DNA from: Symbiodinium natans
Taxonomy: Eukaryota > Sar > Dinophyceae > Suessiales > Symbiodiniaceae
Reading direction: 5' to 3'
DNA: 64,000 nt
Assembly (NCBI GenBank): GCA_905221605.1
Contig: CAJNDS010002475.1
Coordinates: 338,211 to 402,210 of the forward strand
Shown: piece by piece, positions 1-12,413 of the stretch
Layout of the letters: each line of letters opens with the position of its first letter
Numbering within the stretch: position 1 is the stretch's first letter
Made by a program: the position numbers and the translations under genes
The notes under the pieces: generated by a model
What the model was told of the DNA's origin: nothing
The model's database searches: none
The model's input: only the letters and a program-made list of their open reading frames with translations

Positions 1-36
1 GGACCACCCAAGATGAGGGGGCTGCCGCATTGCCGG

Positions 37-220
37 GGGGGGGGGGGGGGGGGGGGGGGGGGCGGGGGGGGGGGGGGTGGGGGGGGTGGGGGGGGTTGGG
101 GGGGGGGTTGGGGGGGGGGTTGGGGGGGGGTTGGGGGGGGTGTGGGGGGGGGGGGGGGGGTGGGGGGGGTGGGGTGTGGGGGGGTTGGGGGGGGGGTGGG
201 GGGGGGAAAGAGCCGTGGCC
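37..220. repeat. Poly-G tract with scattered T
   Basis: Almost pure guanine with occasional T or C. Open frames through it are poly-Gly and are not genes. It abuts the palindromic array that follows. Assembly or sequencing error is likely in such a run, so its length should not be trusted. Confidence 0.9.
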
Positions 221-221
221 T

Positions 222-743
222 GCCGGCAAAAAGCCGTGGCCATTGGCAAAAAAAGCCGTGGCCATTGGCAGAAAAGCCGTAGCCATTGGCAAAAAAGCCG
301 TGGCCATTGGCAAACAAGCCGTGGCCATTGGCAAATGCCACTTGCCAATGGCCACGGCTTTTTTGCCAATGGCCACGTTCCCCATTAAGGTTGGGCCCCA
401 ACCTTAATGGGGAACGTGGCCATTGGCAAAAAAGCCGTGGCCATTGGCAAAAAGCCCGAAAAGTTGCCAATGGCCACGGCTTTTTTGCCAATGGCCACGT
501 TCCCCATTAAGGTTGGGGGGCATTTTGTGCGAATTGGGTTTGAAAAACCCATTTTGGCGACCAACCTTAATGACATTGGTGGCCATTGGCAAAAAAGCCG
601 TGGCCATTGGCAACTTTCCCGTGGCCATTGGCGAATTTGCCAATGGCCACGGCTTTTTTGCCAATGGCCACGGCTTTTTTGCCAATGGCCACGGTTTTTT
701 TGCCAATGGCCACGGTTTTTTTGCCAATGGCCACGTTCCCCAT
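222..743. repeat. Palindromic array of a ~21-bp unit resembling the dinoflagellate spliced leader
   Basis: About twenty copies of a unit close to GCCGTGGCCATTGGCAAAAA occur here, first in forward orientation (222-335), then reverse-complemented, then forward and reverse again, so the tract can fold into large hairpins. The turning points carry CCATTAAGGTTGGG or its complement (about 385-410, 503-517, 563-572, 738-750). One copy (about 278-292) reads GCCGTAGCCATTGGC. The known dinoflagellate spliced leader starts CCGTAGCCATTTTGGC, so this copy matches apart from two missing T. CCATTTTGGC itself occurs once near 549. Whether the array derives from SL RNA genes is inference. Confidence 0.85.
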
Positions 744-774
744 TAAGGTTTAAATTATTATATGAAAGAGAGAG

Positions 775-942
775 TTTAGGGTTTAGGGTTTAGGGTTTAG
801 GGTTTAGGGTTTAGGGTTTAGGGTTAAGGGTTTAGGGTTTAGGGTTTAGGGTTTAGGGTTTAGGGTTTAGGGTTTAGGGTTTAGGGTTTAGGGTTTAGGG
901 TTTAGGGTTTAGGGTTTAGGGTTTAGGGTTTAGGGTTTAGGC
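775..942 (+). repeat. Interstitial telomeric array (TTTAGGG)n
   Basis: About 24 heptamers, nearly perfect, with one TTAAGGG variant near 824. The G-rich strand reads left to right, which is the wrong orientation for a left chromosome end, so the array is internal or inverted rather than a true terminus. Confidence 0.95.
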
Positions 943-1885
943 TGTTGGGGAGCAGGCTTTCGGAATGGGGTTCGAGTGCTTTGGGCAATTCATTGGGATG
1001 TCCAAGGTTAGTTTTTTTTTCGTTTGTCATCGCAATGCAATGTCCTCCTTTTCGATGCGTCGTGGATTTGGCCGTTGGCTCTGGCTATGTCGTTTCCGGC
1101 AATTCAAGAAACACACGACTGTTGAAAGCCGACCGCCTCTGCACAAAACCGTTGCCAGAGACCCCAATTCGCGCTTTGGGCTTTGGGGCTTGCGGTGAAA
1201 TGCTACACACGGCAACCCTAATCTTAACAACTTCACTCCTTACACGTGCACCACAGCCGCGCAATAGGACATCCGATGCTGCAAAGTCACTCGGCTGGCA
1301 CACAGTCGCCTTCTCCAGATGTTGAGTGCTTGGGTTCACACATGAGGGCTCGCGAATAGAGAACCGTGCACCATCAATGGCAGTGCCCTAGAATTGGTTT
1401 CGGTGTTTCGGAGACCGACTCAAACGCAGTCCCAGGTCAAGAATTGGCAGCACCGAGACACGCTGGACGGCCAGCGCTCCTCGGCTTCTGCCAAGTGCGC
1501 AGGCATTTTTGGTAGCCCCCCGAAAACACCAAACCTTTCCACGAATCACAGCTCAAGCTGATGCATGTAGTCGCGTCATCGATGTCTGTGTTCGCTCGTG
1601 CGTTTAGTTTTCTGAGGTGAGTAGAAAGAATGCTTTGCATGCAGCGGGAATGCAGGAGACGCTGCAAGAGGATCCGTTGAACCGCGCAAGCTTACTTTAA
1701 AGAATCTCGTGCCATGAGCAGTTGCTTGAAAGCCCAGCTTCAACAACATTGAGTCTTTTCCACACCTATCCTCCACGTGTTCTGATTGCAAATAGCACTG
1801 CATGATTTGCCTTAGCCTATGTTTGAGACATTTGCACGTCTTTCATCGTTTGGGCAATGAGCTGTGTTAGGACAGGGAGGTACAC
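943..1885. other. No gene recognised
   Basis: Unique-looking sequence between two telomeric arrays. Only short overlapping frames on both strands, with no recognisable protein motif, are present. Confidence 0.6.
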
Positions 1886-1989
1886 GGGTTTAGGGTGTTA
1901 GGGGGTTTAGGGTTTAGGGTTTAGGGTTTAGGGTTTAGGGTTTAGGGTTTAGGGTTTAGGGTTTAGGGTTTAGGGTTTAGGGTTTAGGG
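1886..1989 (+). repeat. Interstitial telomeric array (TTTAGGG)n
   Basis: About 14 heptamers, preceded by degenerate units. A 100-bp non-repetitive spacer separates it from the next array. Confidence 0.95.
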
Positions 1990-2089
1990 TACAGTCCTTG
2001 CACCCTCGCCCCCAGAAGAAGCCCGGGCACGCCCAAGGCTTCCAGGTTGCTTGCACCGTCCTGCCGCTGAGAAGCTGATAGGAGCCACG

Positions 2090-2173
2090 GTTTAGGGTTT
2101 AGGGTTTAGGGTTTAGGGTTTAGGGTTTAGGGTTTAGGGTTTAGGGTTTAGGGTTTAGGGTTTAGGGTTTAGG
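2090..2173 (+). repeat. Interstitial telomeric array (TTTAGGG)n
   Basis: About 12 heptamers in the same orientation as the previous array. Confidence 0.95.
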
Positions 2174-2659
2174 GGGGTTTCCGACATTAGGGCTCCTTTA
2201 TTGGGGTCCTTCTCAAGGAGTTTTTGGATTTGGGTGTCTACACAGGGGTTCCCCTAATTTTTCATAGGGATTGATTTGATACGCAGGAATGGGCTGCGGC
2301 AGTATGTGAGATTCTTGTGGTCTGCATAGGTATCAGGATGGCTGGCGCAATGTTCTTCTCTGTTCGCTTTTGAGGGGACATACTCCCCAAAAGCCCTCGC
2401 CCCCAGCAGCCTGAGATTGCCATTGAACTGCACGTAAGGAGCCGCACGAATTTCGCCCACGCATTTCGCCCAGCCACAGCCGAGAACTGAGGCAAATATA
2501 CGCCCTGACGTTTCTGCTGACGTGTCCGTCGAGGCCTGCTGGGCTTGGGTCGTGGCAATGGGGATCCAGGCAGCTGCCTCATCCCCACATCCTTCAACCC
2601 TGAAGCGCGAGCCACTAGGAGCCACGAAGCCGAATGCAAGGGTCACAAGCTTGAGCAAT

Positions 2660-2880
2660 GAAGACAGGACTTGAAGTCACGACACGAGGACAAGATGAGA
2701 ACCCGACACGAAAAACGAAGAACGCACGCTGCAAGGACACGACACAAAGATAAGACACGAAAGCACGACGCGAAGACACGATACGACATCATGAAAACAC
2801 GACGTGATAACACGACACGAAGAGACGACGCAAACGCACGACCAAAGACACGAAGGCGCGACACGAAGACGCGCGTGTCC
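2660..2880. repeat. Degenerate minisatellite of CACGACACGAAGA-like units
   Basis: Short units mixing GACACGA, AAGACACG and CGACACGAAG run for about 220 bp with drift but little loss of register. Frames through it are Arg/Thr/His rich on one strand and Ser/Cys/Val rich on the other, typical of translated repeats rather than genes. Confidence 0.7.
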
Positions 2881-5872
2881 GGTCCAAAATCGACTCCAAA
2901 AGCGACATTTGCGAGGATCGCGACCCCATCCCTTCCTCGTCATATCTGGGATGGGCGGACTTAGTTTACCCGCAGGCCCATGGCTTATGCCACAGGTCCT
3001 CTACTTCCCGTCTCAAACTGACCCGCGGGTAAGCACAGGCTTTCGCAACTACAGCTCCCGTGCGCCACTCGCGAGCACTTCGCGCTTTTGCACGCTTCAC
3101 GAGCACTTTGCCGACGATGTTGGTGATTTCTTCAACCCCAGGCCCCAACTCTATAAATGGCAACCCTGCTGCTACACGCCTTCGGGCAAACCCTCAAAAT
3201 CCCAAATTCTGACTTTCCCGTGCCACAGGCCCCAAGCCATGGAAGAGCCCCAAACCTCAGCTCAAAGCTTCTGAACACAAAAAACCGAAGGGGCACCCTG
3301 AAACGTGAAAGAAATGGAGGGTACCAGCTACACAAGAACCAAAGCCTGCAATTCGCAGGGTTCTGGAGGGCTTCAACTACTCTGTCGGCTCAGCACTGGC
3401 AGCCGGGACTGCGAAGTTGCACAAGTTGCCAATGCGAGTCCTTGATTGCTCTTTTTGAGTCACAGAATCACACTGATGGGTATGTAGCCTGCGGCTTTGA
3501 TGCTTCCACTTTTCCGGGCTGTGGGACAAAGGGTGGGTGCGCATAGTTGTCCTTTTTGCATTGGGCTACCAGGTGGTTTTGTGAGGTTTGGGCTTGAGGT
3601 GTCGAACGCTCTGAGCGACTTTGTGGAGTTGCAGCTTTAGGGGCCTGAGGAGATGAACCATCCCATCGCCTGACAGCTTAGGGATATTGAAGGTTTGTAG
3701 GGGCCTCAAGCTTTAAGCCGCAAAGAGCAAGCATCCCGCGTGTCTAAGGACGAGATTTCCCAAGCTCTCAGCTTGTCCGCCACGGCATCAAACCAGGTGC
3801 ACAGAGTGTAGCAGAAGCACACCTAGGGGTCGAGGGGAGCAGAATGACAATTGGGACCAGGATTGGCCTCCGTTTGGCTGCCTTTCCGCCCAGCTGCATA
3901 CTTGTGAGCTTATGTTTGGCCTGGCGGAAGTTGAGTTCAAGGTTTCCCTTCACGCAGCGCAGCAATGGCAGAGAGAGAAATGGTGGAGAGAAGTAGAAAA
4001 AGGTATCTTCAAGCACAATAGGTCCACACACAAGGGCTTGCGCGGATGGGTCACGGCTCGGCCTTTTCATGAAACGGCAAGAGAAGCTGGGCGCAGAGCC
4101 TGGCACAGGATGAGGCAGAGTTGGCACAAGAGGACAGAAAGAAGTAAGAGAAGAAGTGCGTGCGCAGAGTGTATGACCCCTGTGCTCCATTACACCATGC
4201 GGCCCACATTTTCCACGTTCGCGTGGTAGCCTTCAGTTGTTTTGAACCCCTCTCTTTGAGGGAGCCACGGGGCACCACAAAACATACGACCCTGACCCCT
4301 GCACATCTGTAAGCATCCTAAAGTGCCCCAAGCAAATCCTGCTAAGCCCTGCACTGCAGCGCAAAAAGGTGGGAGCTTACAATCTCTCTTACAGCCTCTC
4401 CTTTGACCTCATCCAGCGATGCGACATTCAGACTGAGGCCATGGGGGAGTTCAGGATGTGTGTCAGGAAGCCCCAAAAGTCGCGTCACTCAACGTGCTTT
4501 CAGGATTGCCATGGCTTGAAATGTAGTTGCAAGGTGCAGCACAAGAAAGGTGCTTGGGTGGACACCTCGTTCACATGGCCAAAAAAGACATGTCACACGC
4601 GAACTTCCGTCCAAAAGCCTCCTTGCCGAGACCCTCGAGACCCTCCCTTGCTGCGTTGATCATCTCACAGCTGTGAAAGAAAAATTCGGGGTTAAAGCTG
4701 TGGCTCACAGCGTGTAGCCTCGGAGCCATCGCAAGTCCAGTTTTTTTTCAGACCTTCATTGTCCAGAAATCCTGATGGGAACCCAGCACAAGCCTAAACC
4801 CATGTGTGGGGTTCAATGTTTCGGGTGTTCACCTAAACCTTACTCAGCAGGTGCAGTGGCTGGTGTGCTGGATGGTACTGCATGCTGCTGGGACACTCTT
4901 CTGCCCCAAGCCTTGCAATCCTGGCCAAGTGGCGATCCAGGCGCTGGGTCCCCAAACCAAGCTTTTGCTGTTTCAGGGTTTAGGACCCTGGTTGCTGGCG
5001 TAATTATCTGTGGCCCAAATGACCAGCAGAGGCCAGTCGGCCGGAGTGCGGGTTCCTGCTTTTCCGAGTCTTTTCTTGCAGGGTTCCTGGGTAGCTTCTA
5101 GCCTTCTAGCATTCCTGATTTTATGTCTCTTGCAAGCTCTGCCGTGTAGTGCAGCTCTCCAGAGGCTTGAAACTCATCCCAGGACTCCTCAGCTCCCGGG
5201 TTCTCCCCCCAAAAACAGCACCACGATTGGGCAAGTGCAAGTCCTTGGGCAGGCATGGGCAGTGAAGCAGACATCAGAGCTCGCAGTGTGGCAAGCGGGT
5301 GCTTTGGGCCGAATCGTCAGTAAATGGTTACACCTACACCCGAAACAATAAACTGATTTAGGCCCAACTCTTTTCGTCGGCTTTCAGGCGTGTCTAGGAT
5401 TTTGGGGAGTCACATTTCCACGGTTCAGAGGGCAAGGGGGTTATTATATGAAGCTTTGGAAGCTCACAAAGTAGGCATCGGTTTGAGCTTGGGGGCCCTT
5501 GGGGGCTACCGGATCCCAGGTACGGCCGCCTCAAACGCTGTTAGCTTGAAGGCTGTCTCCCTGCTCCTAGACATTCAGCAATGCTGTTTTTTGCTTTCTG
5601 GCGAGGCCTGGATCGACTGGAATTCTAGGATGTGCAGTGCTCGTGCTTCAGGTTCTGATTGCCGGGCGAAGTTCGGGATATTGAGTTTCATTCTTCGGCC
5701 GAAAGGCGGGGGAGGTTGGTTTTGTGTGTTTGCGTTAAAGAAGGCAAGAGGGTCTTGCATCAGCCGGGGGGTGGGGTGGGGTGCTCGTGCGTTCTTTTAA
5801 GACCTTGCTTGCGTTCTGCACAGGGTTCTCCGTGTCGGTCGAGAGCGGTACGCCAGGATGTCTCGGGCTGCC
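2881..5872. other. Gene-poor stretch, nothing recognised
   Basis: About 3 kb without a recognisable coding motif. Short frames occur on both strands but none has a family signature or splice-compatible continuation that I could follow. Unannotated exons of divergent genes cannot be excluded. Confidence 0.5.
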
Positions 5873-5948
5873 TAGGGGTAGGGGGGGGGGGGGGGAGGGG
5901 AGGGGGGGGGGGGGAGGGGAGGGGGGGGGGGGAGGGGGGGGGGGGGGA
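5873..5948. repeat. G-rich low-complexity tract
   Basis: Runs of G interrupted by single A. Glycine- or proline-rich frames through it are artefacts. Confidence 0.9.
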
Positions 5949-6329
5949 GTGGGATCATTCCTGGGATCATTTGCCGGTCCTTCGCGACGAAGGCACGCTG
6001 CAGGAAGGCCATCTGTGCTTGGGTCTGTGACGCCGTTCATGCAAGCTTGGGGTGCGGATCTAGGTTTAGTACGAGTTCAACGAAGAATCATCGGGGTAGC
6101 AGCAGCCACAAGTGAAGCTTACAGCTCCTTACGTCCCCGCTAACAACACTTGAGTAAAGAAGAACAGTCAAGCCAAGGCTCATCATGTGGCGGTCGAAGT
6201 TGGAAGAAATCTTCGAGGCCGGGCGATGGGCACAGCAATTGCTCGAACACGCATTGTTGCTTTCCAACCCAGGTATGCACCCGCCAACTTATTCCGCTGG
6301 ATTTTTCCGCATACTGTCGCGCGCACAGG

Positions 6330-6975
6330 AACGCGTGTTTTTTGTTGTGCTGTGCGGTCGCGGCCGGCGTGTTGTTTTTGCTGTGCGGTCGCGCGCTGGG
6401 GTTTTATGTAAACCCAGCACGGCCGAGGGCGCGGAAGCGGGTGAGTGAGTCCAAACCAACCAAGATCCAAAATGTCCCGGAAACTTGTTTTTCCTTGGCT
6501 GCGCGGCGGCGCGCTGGATTATGTATGTCCGGACGTGCTATTTTATGCCGCGCAGTCGCCCGTTGGGATGATTTCTAAACCCAGTGCGGCCGAGGAGGCA
6601 GAAGTCAGTGAGTGAGGCCCGGGTCCGCGACCGCAAGCGACCGCACAGCAAAAAAAACATTTGAGCCTGCCGGACGTTCTTTTTGTTTGCTCTGCGGTCG
6701 CGTCTCGCCTTTTCAGGCGCCTTTTCGGACACACACAGACCCGAGCAACCGCACAGAAAAACAATGAAATGTACTTGCCCCTGTCGGGTACTGTTCTGGT
6801 TCTGCGGTCGCATATCGCCTTTTCGGGCGCCTTTTTCCACACGATGCACCGAAGAATGAAAACGCGCTTAACCCTACCGAACGTGCTTTTGTTCTGCTCT
6901 GAGATTGAGGATCGCCTTTTCTGCTGCCTTACAGACACGAGCGACCACGCAGCAAAAATGCACACAACAAAGAAG
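6330..6975. repeat. Field of imperfect palindromic repeats built on GCGACCGCACAGCAAAAA
   Basis: The motif TGCTGTGCGGTCGCG (about 6347-6395, twice) and its reverse complement GCGACCGCACAGCAAA (about 6638-6655, partial again at 6748 and 6945) recur. They are joined by shared spacers such as CGCCTTTTC.GGCGCCTTTT (6706-6725, 6817-6835). Pairs of opposite arms about 40-60 bp apart make several hairpins, for example 6638-6692. No coding frame is convincing. The field looks like tandemly amplified copies of a small palindromic element. Confidence 0.6.
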
Positions 6976-7917
6976 CAGAAAACGACCGCATGCGGAGCCA
7001 AATCGCCGACAGCCTGGACGCCTGGGTTCCACCATGTAGGCCAAGTTTTGTCGATTTTAAGTAACATCCTCCACGGGATCTTACATGACCTTGAACTACT
7101 TCTAAGGAAGATCTCCTCGTCGCGGTGAATGTAGCGCTGTCGGCATCAAGCGGACAAAGCACGCTCCAAGGCAGGAAGTGGTTGCTTAGCAAGTATGCTG
7201 GCAGGGGTGTAATCACGCATGGTATTTTCTGGTTAAAAGTTGAGTTCGGGACGTTTAGGTCTAATTTGGATTCTCTGTGCGCTTGCTGTGAAGTGGCTTT
7301 AGATGTGCGAGCATGGTGCTTAAAACGCGCGGGGCTTGAACGCAGCGTAATCAAGGCCTGAACTAAGTGCCGAGTGTCATCCCTGTTCGTTCCACCACGA
7401 TCTCTGTTGTTCAAACCCTTCAACCTGTCCCCCCGTGTACAGTCATGAATCCGTGGTGTCTGAAGGTGGAATCTTTGACCCCGTAGGTGTGGGACTGACT
7501 AGCAGCGGAAGCAGCAGCATCGACAAGCAAACAACAGCAAAGAATAGCACCACTTCGAACATCCCCACCCTGTGCTTAACTTAACGCCCAACTCCAAGGA
7601 TTTGAAAGTTGCAGTGTTGGGACGGGAGCACTTTGTTGTTGTTGCTGCCGCGAGCGGCGATGTACCATTGCACAGCTTGCTTTACAAGGCATCACTGTGT
7701 TGCCGGAACGTGGTCCCCAACATCAGCTCACATCCAATCAGCAGCGCTTTGCTGGGCACCAATAGCACGCACCGGAATCGCAAGCATCACCAGCATCGCC
7801 TAGCACCACCACTAGCACCACCACTAGCACCACCAGCACCACCAGCCAAAACCTGAAGCTTTGAGAGGGTTCCGGTCAGCTCAGAACTATCTGGCTGTCA
7901 GAAGCGTAAACAGCCAC
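6976..7917. other. No gene recognised
   Basis: Non-repetitive sequence with short frames only. A (CACCACTAG)-like trinucleotide-rich patch lies at about 7803-7850. Confidence 0.5.
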
Positions 7918-8015
7918 CCCCCCTAAACCCTAACCCCTCAACCCCTCAACCCCTAAACCCTCAACCCTAAACCCGAAACCCTACACCCTAAGCCCTAAAC
8001 CCTAAACCCTAAACC
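7918..8015 (-). repeat. Degenerate telomeric tract (CCCTAAA)n
   Basis: CCCTAAA units with many one-base variants (CCCCTAAC, CCCTCAA, CCCGAAA), complement of the TTTAGGG arrays upstream. The decay suggests an older insertion. Confidence 0.85.
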
Positions 8016-8261
8016 GTCCGGGAAGCCATGGGTTCGGAACGCGGGGCTCGTCCTGAAGAGAGCTGGCCACGACGGGTACGGGAACAACCTGAGGGTTTAG
8101 GGTAAACCATGTGGCAGGAAATGAAAATATCAAAGCGTTGGGAAGCGCATCGGTGTCGATTTCAAACGCATGTTTGCCTGATATCGGCATCAGTTTCGAG
8201 CAAAACCAGATGAACATGTGTAGTTCCGACGCGTTGCTCTCCGGCCTCCGGCTCTCTGTTG

Positions 8262-8378
8262 CCGGCCTCGCGTGTCTTGTGCTTGTTTGTTGGTGTGCCT
8301 GCATTGTTCGCTTGGTTGCTTGTTTGATTGCTTGTCTTGTTTGGTTTGTTTGTTTTGTTTGGTTTCGTTTGTTGCAGC
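8262..8378. repeat. T/G-rich low-complexity tract
   Basis: Repeating TTGCTTG and GTTTG elements. The long Cys/Leu/Val frame across it is a composition effect. Confidence 0.7.
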
Positions 8379-8465
8379 TGGTAAGTAACAAGAAACGTGC
8401 CTTGACAGGTTTCGGCCTCTTTGGGTATACTGGACCCAGCGATCCTGGCCTCGTGTGAACCAGGG

Positions 8466-8640
8466 TTTATAGGGTTTAGGGTTTAGGGTGGGATGCTGCA
8501 CGAGTCTTAGCAGGATCCTGAAAAATAAACTCCAGAACATTTGTGCTGAGCTCCCTGGCTCTCCGAAATTCTGGAGGTGACTCAGATTGCAAGCCTCAGC
8601 TTGGAGCAGAACGGGGTTTAGGGTTTAGGGTTTACGGTTT
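8466..8640 (+). repeat. Two short telomeric tracts (TTTAGGG)n
   Basis: Three to four heptamers at about 8466-8490 and again at about 8613-8640, separated by about 120 bp of unrelated sequence. Confidence 0.85.
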
Positions 8641-8934
8641 GACTTTAGTCAATGCCAAGCTGTACCACAGGAATTGCCTTGTGCGAGTCCATCATGGCTC
8701 TCCTGCAAACGCCGTCGCTAATATTGGCCAGGGCCCCTGACTGAAGTGTGCCCGGATGGCGTGGGAGTTGTTTCCTAGATCTGAAGCTTATCAAGCTTAG
8801 GCACGAGTCTGAACTGCAGCGTCGACAATTTAGGGGTTCAGGGTTGAGTATGTATGTTTGAGGCAAGCACGAAATCGTAAACAGGCCAATAACATCATCA
8901 CATAGCACCCTAAACCCCCCCGGTTTACGGCTCG

Positions 8935-9155
8935 GTGCGAAGCTGTGGGGCATTGCGAGGCTTCAGCATACCGAACAAGAATTGTCTGTTGCAGCACTCA
9001 TGCCCAAGACTCGAAGCCTCAGCGTTCGATCCAGCCTCGCAAGCCCTTGCCCCAGCCTCTGAAGAGCTCCAAGTTCTCGCTGAGGCGCCACAGAGAGATC
9101 CTTGCTACATGCACGTGGGCCTCAACAATGTGGTGTTCGTGCCGGGTATGTCTGC
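8935..9155 (+). CDS. Possible orphan exon, unidentified
   Basis: One frame gives a balanced composition with segments ALAPASEELQVLAEAP and YMHVGLNNVVFVPG, ending just before a GT at about 9148. It is the most protein-like stretch in the first 13 kb, but no family is recognised and no neighbouring exon could be joined to it. It may equally be chance. Confidence 0.15.
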
Positions 9156-9904
9156 CGCACCTCTAGCCGCAAACGGCCTAAGCAGTCGGAAGAAATCAAA
9201 GTTGCCGGGACTATAGCGACTGAAAGTGTAGTTGTCTTGAGTTAGAGCTCATAGGGTTCAGATTCAACATGTGCAGTTTGGTCTCTGAAAGTTTTGCGCA
9301 GCTGAACCCTCTGCTTCTGTGCATCGCTGCAACGCGTCCCCCCTCGGAACGAAGCCAGAAGAAAGTGAGCCCTAAAGCCAAGTAGTGCAGATGAGCCCAT
9401 AACCCCCGGAGTCATGTCACTGAGTCCTGAGGAGGAGCAGCCTCGGCAAGCCTCCCCTGCCTTTGCCTTGCAGGACAGCCCTGGAATAGTATAGGGGACT
9501 ACTAATCATGTTCCCTTAGGGTCCCTTTGTTTTATACTAGGAAGAACCCCAAAAGCCCTGTTCTAATTATTCAAGCCCCTACAGTACTTATTTGTTGATT
9601 TAAGCTTCTTGGCGTTTTGATGGGTGAGAGAGGGGCGCTGCAGGGTTTTTGCAAGGTCTTTGCAAGGCTTTTTGTGACACCCGAGATTCATGCTTTTGCT
9701 TCAAGCTTCCTGGTTGTTGTTGTTGCATACGCAGCGAAAGTCAGATTCGCCTAGCGAGCAAGTTGCAGCAATGCCCGTGAACATCGGCACTTCTGTGCGC
9801 ACTATGCGTCTGCCAGCTTGATCGGGCCCTGAGGCCGCCAATCAACATGCCAATGTTGGTGTTCAACACAGCCAAGAGATTATCGACAAACATGTACGTA
9901 CAAA

Positions 9905-9940
9905 TTTAGGGTTTAGGGTTTAGGGTTTAGGGTTTAGGGT
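9905..9940 (+). repeat. Short telomeric tract (TTTAGGG)n
   Basis: Five heptamers, flanked by unrelated sequence. Confidence 0.9.
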
Positions 9941-12413
9941 AAGACCACTCAGATCTGGAGGGGGAAATCAGCTGGGATGTCGTGGTTGTTTGGGGTCTGG
10001 GGGCTTAGCTCTAAAGCATCTCGAGGCCCTCTGGAAGCCTGGGTGAGGGGGCGGGGCCTGGGAATCAGGAGCTACTCTCCACGTTAGAAGTTGCGATGAA
10101 TCATGTTTGTAAATATCTATCAATTGGGAATATCATGGAATATCCTCACAAACTTCTGAAAGCATCAGATAAATGCAAGTGTGAACAGTTTCTCTTCCCT
10201 GTCTGGTTATCCTTGCACTCAAGACAGAAAATGTGCTGAAGTCGTGAAAAACCACATACAAAAAGCCAATCAAACATGAAGATTGGTAGTGCCCGCCAAA
10301 TATTTGTGATCTCCACCTCTGCCATCGTTATCTGAGAAAAGACACCTGAATCCCTTGAAGCCATCTCCCTTGAAGCCATCTGAACAAACCACTGGAACGG
10401 GTTCCAGGCATCGGATGCTGGATTGAGTCCTGATCAGCTGCCGCGGCCTAAGGGTTCGGAGTTGAGAAAATCCGCGCACCTGGGCACCAGTTTCTGTTTT
10501 CCGGGCTTGGGGGCCTCAGGGCTCTTTTGAGGGGTGGTGGCTCTTAGGGCTTTTGAGGCGAGGCTGTGGAATGTACATGGCGTTCGAACCCACAAAGTCT
10601 CTGCGGCGGCAACTCTTCGAGTTCAAAGCCGTAAACCCTAAACCCTAAACGCTGACTGAAACTGACGCCGTTCACTTCGACGCTTGCATTCTCGATGCGA
10701 GGTGGGGGTTGAGACGAATCTCACAGTTAACTCTTGCCGATCTTGCAGCTGAAGCTTCCATGCCGGGAAATATTTTCTCTCAAGGCTTAATGGAGTTTGG
10801 TGTGCTTTGCTTGTCACCGGCCTGCAAAGAAAGCACCCCGACACAACAGAAAACACCCAGCCACACCGAATATGCGACGGGCCTTAATGTATCCAAGACC
10901 CGATGCCCCGAGACCAGCCTGGGGCTTCCAGGCCATTGGAGTTCTCTGCCCGAGATGAGCTAGGAGCCCAGCAAGGTGTGAGCAGGGCGCATTAGGGGTT
11001 CCCCCTGTAGGATTTTCGTTCATTCTTCCGGTGTAGGTTCCCGACATGTCCGCAACGGTGCTTCACGAAAACTGCAGCAACCGGCCCCCCTCTTCGCCAA
11101 ACCCCCCCCCACTCCCAACACCTGTCACCCCCTTTACCTCACCCCGCCACCCAATCACTTCTTCGGTTACCTCAAAACCCATTGCACAGGCCCAGAGCTC
11201 TCAAAGCCTCCAGGCTTCCCGAATCCAACTGCTTGCAGTCATCAAAGGTTTCCAGGCATAACAAGACGGATGCCACATTGCGGCTCAAGCTCAGCTCCGG
11301 AGTTCTGCGCAAAATCGCATACCTCAGCTCAGCATACTCCCCCATGACCCAAAGCCAGACCCTGCAAACGTCTGGGGAATTCGATGCGACATGAGGGGTA
11401 CCTGTTTAGGCTCCTCATGAGAAGGGAATCCTACTCTTCAGGGGCTCCATTTTGGGGGAGCCCCGCCTGTTTTCGTCACCCCCATCTCTCAAGACTGAGG
11501 CACGACCTGGAGGACTCCGGGCCCCTTCTCCCCCCGGCCATCTGCTCCTGGAAGCTCCAGGAGCCGTCCTTTTTGGAGTTGTTCTTTTTGGGTTTGGGGG
11601 GGAGGTGCTTGGCCTTGGTTTTGGGAGGGTTCAGGCTTTTTTGCGGGCTTCGGGGTTTTGGGCTGAGGTTTTGGGATGGCTGAGGCTCAAGCAAAGGTTG
11701 AGGTGGGCAAAATCTTCACATGCACCGGCCATAACCTGCAACGCCTGGAACTTAGGACCCCCTGAAGCCTCCAGGAAAGCCCTTGATTCAGTTGGTAGGG
11801 GGTGCCAAGTGCTTTGGTTTGTGCGGTCTTAGCGGCTCGACACCAAAACCACATTTCCAAGCAGCGACGTGCATGGGTTGCAAAAAGAGGCCTTTCCGTC
11901 AGAACAAGGCCCAAGAAGCTCTGTACTCCCACTTGCTGTGTAGAGCTGGGTCTCGTGCAGCCGTGCATCGACAGATCAGTTCAGGCATAGCTCTAAACCT
12001 CGAAACCCTAGCTAGGGAAGAAGCTGCTTCCCCGGCGTGAGGCCCTTGAGAAGGACTCGCGGCCAGAGGTGTGGCATGCGGCTAGGGGTTTGGTTGGGAT
12101 TTGGGGCTTTTGGGGGTTGGACTGTTAGCCTTACGATCACTGAAAGGTTGTCTTGTCATCTGCGCTCTTGGTATCACTTCTTGCGTCACTACTTTAAGGT
12201 CAGAACCTCCATGCAAGAGACTCCTAAAACTTGCGAGGCTGACATTGGTAACCGAATCACCGAATCGGACTCTTCAGGGCGAGGCTAGGATTTCCCAAGC
12301 CCCACAGCTGACGAGCCGCGTGGGTAAAGCCCCTAACAAGCTGTCTCCGCGTGAGAAGTACCGCAGCTGGCCTACTAGTCAGGGTCTCGATAGCAAGAAG
12401 CAAGTTGGGAGAC
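9941..12413. other. Gene-poor stretch, nothing recognised
   Basis: Short frames on both strands, a 16-bp tandem duplication at about 10351-10383 and a C-rich patch at about 11085-11150. Two CCCTAAA units lie at about 10632. No gene could be supported. Confidence 0.5.

Noticed and set aside
13-407. Glycine-rich open frames at the left end
   Set aside because: Translation of the poly-G tract and palindromic repeats; no coding signal.
775-942. True chromosome end at the left of the window
   Set aside because: At a left terminus the plus strand should read CCCTAAA outward; here it reads TTTAGGG, and unique sequence and further arrays of both orientations follow.
5659-6040. Gly- and Pro-rich frames on both strands
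   Set aside because: Caused by the G-rich tract at 5873-5948.
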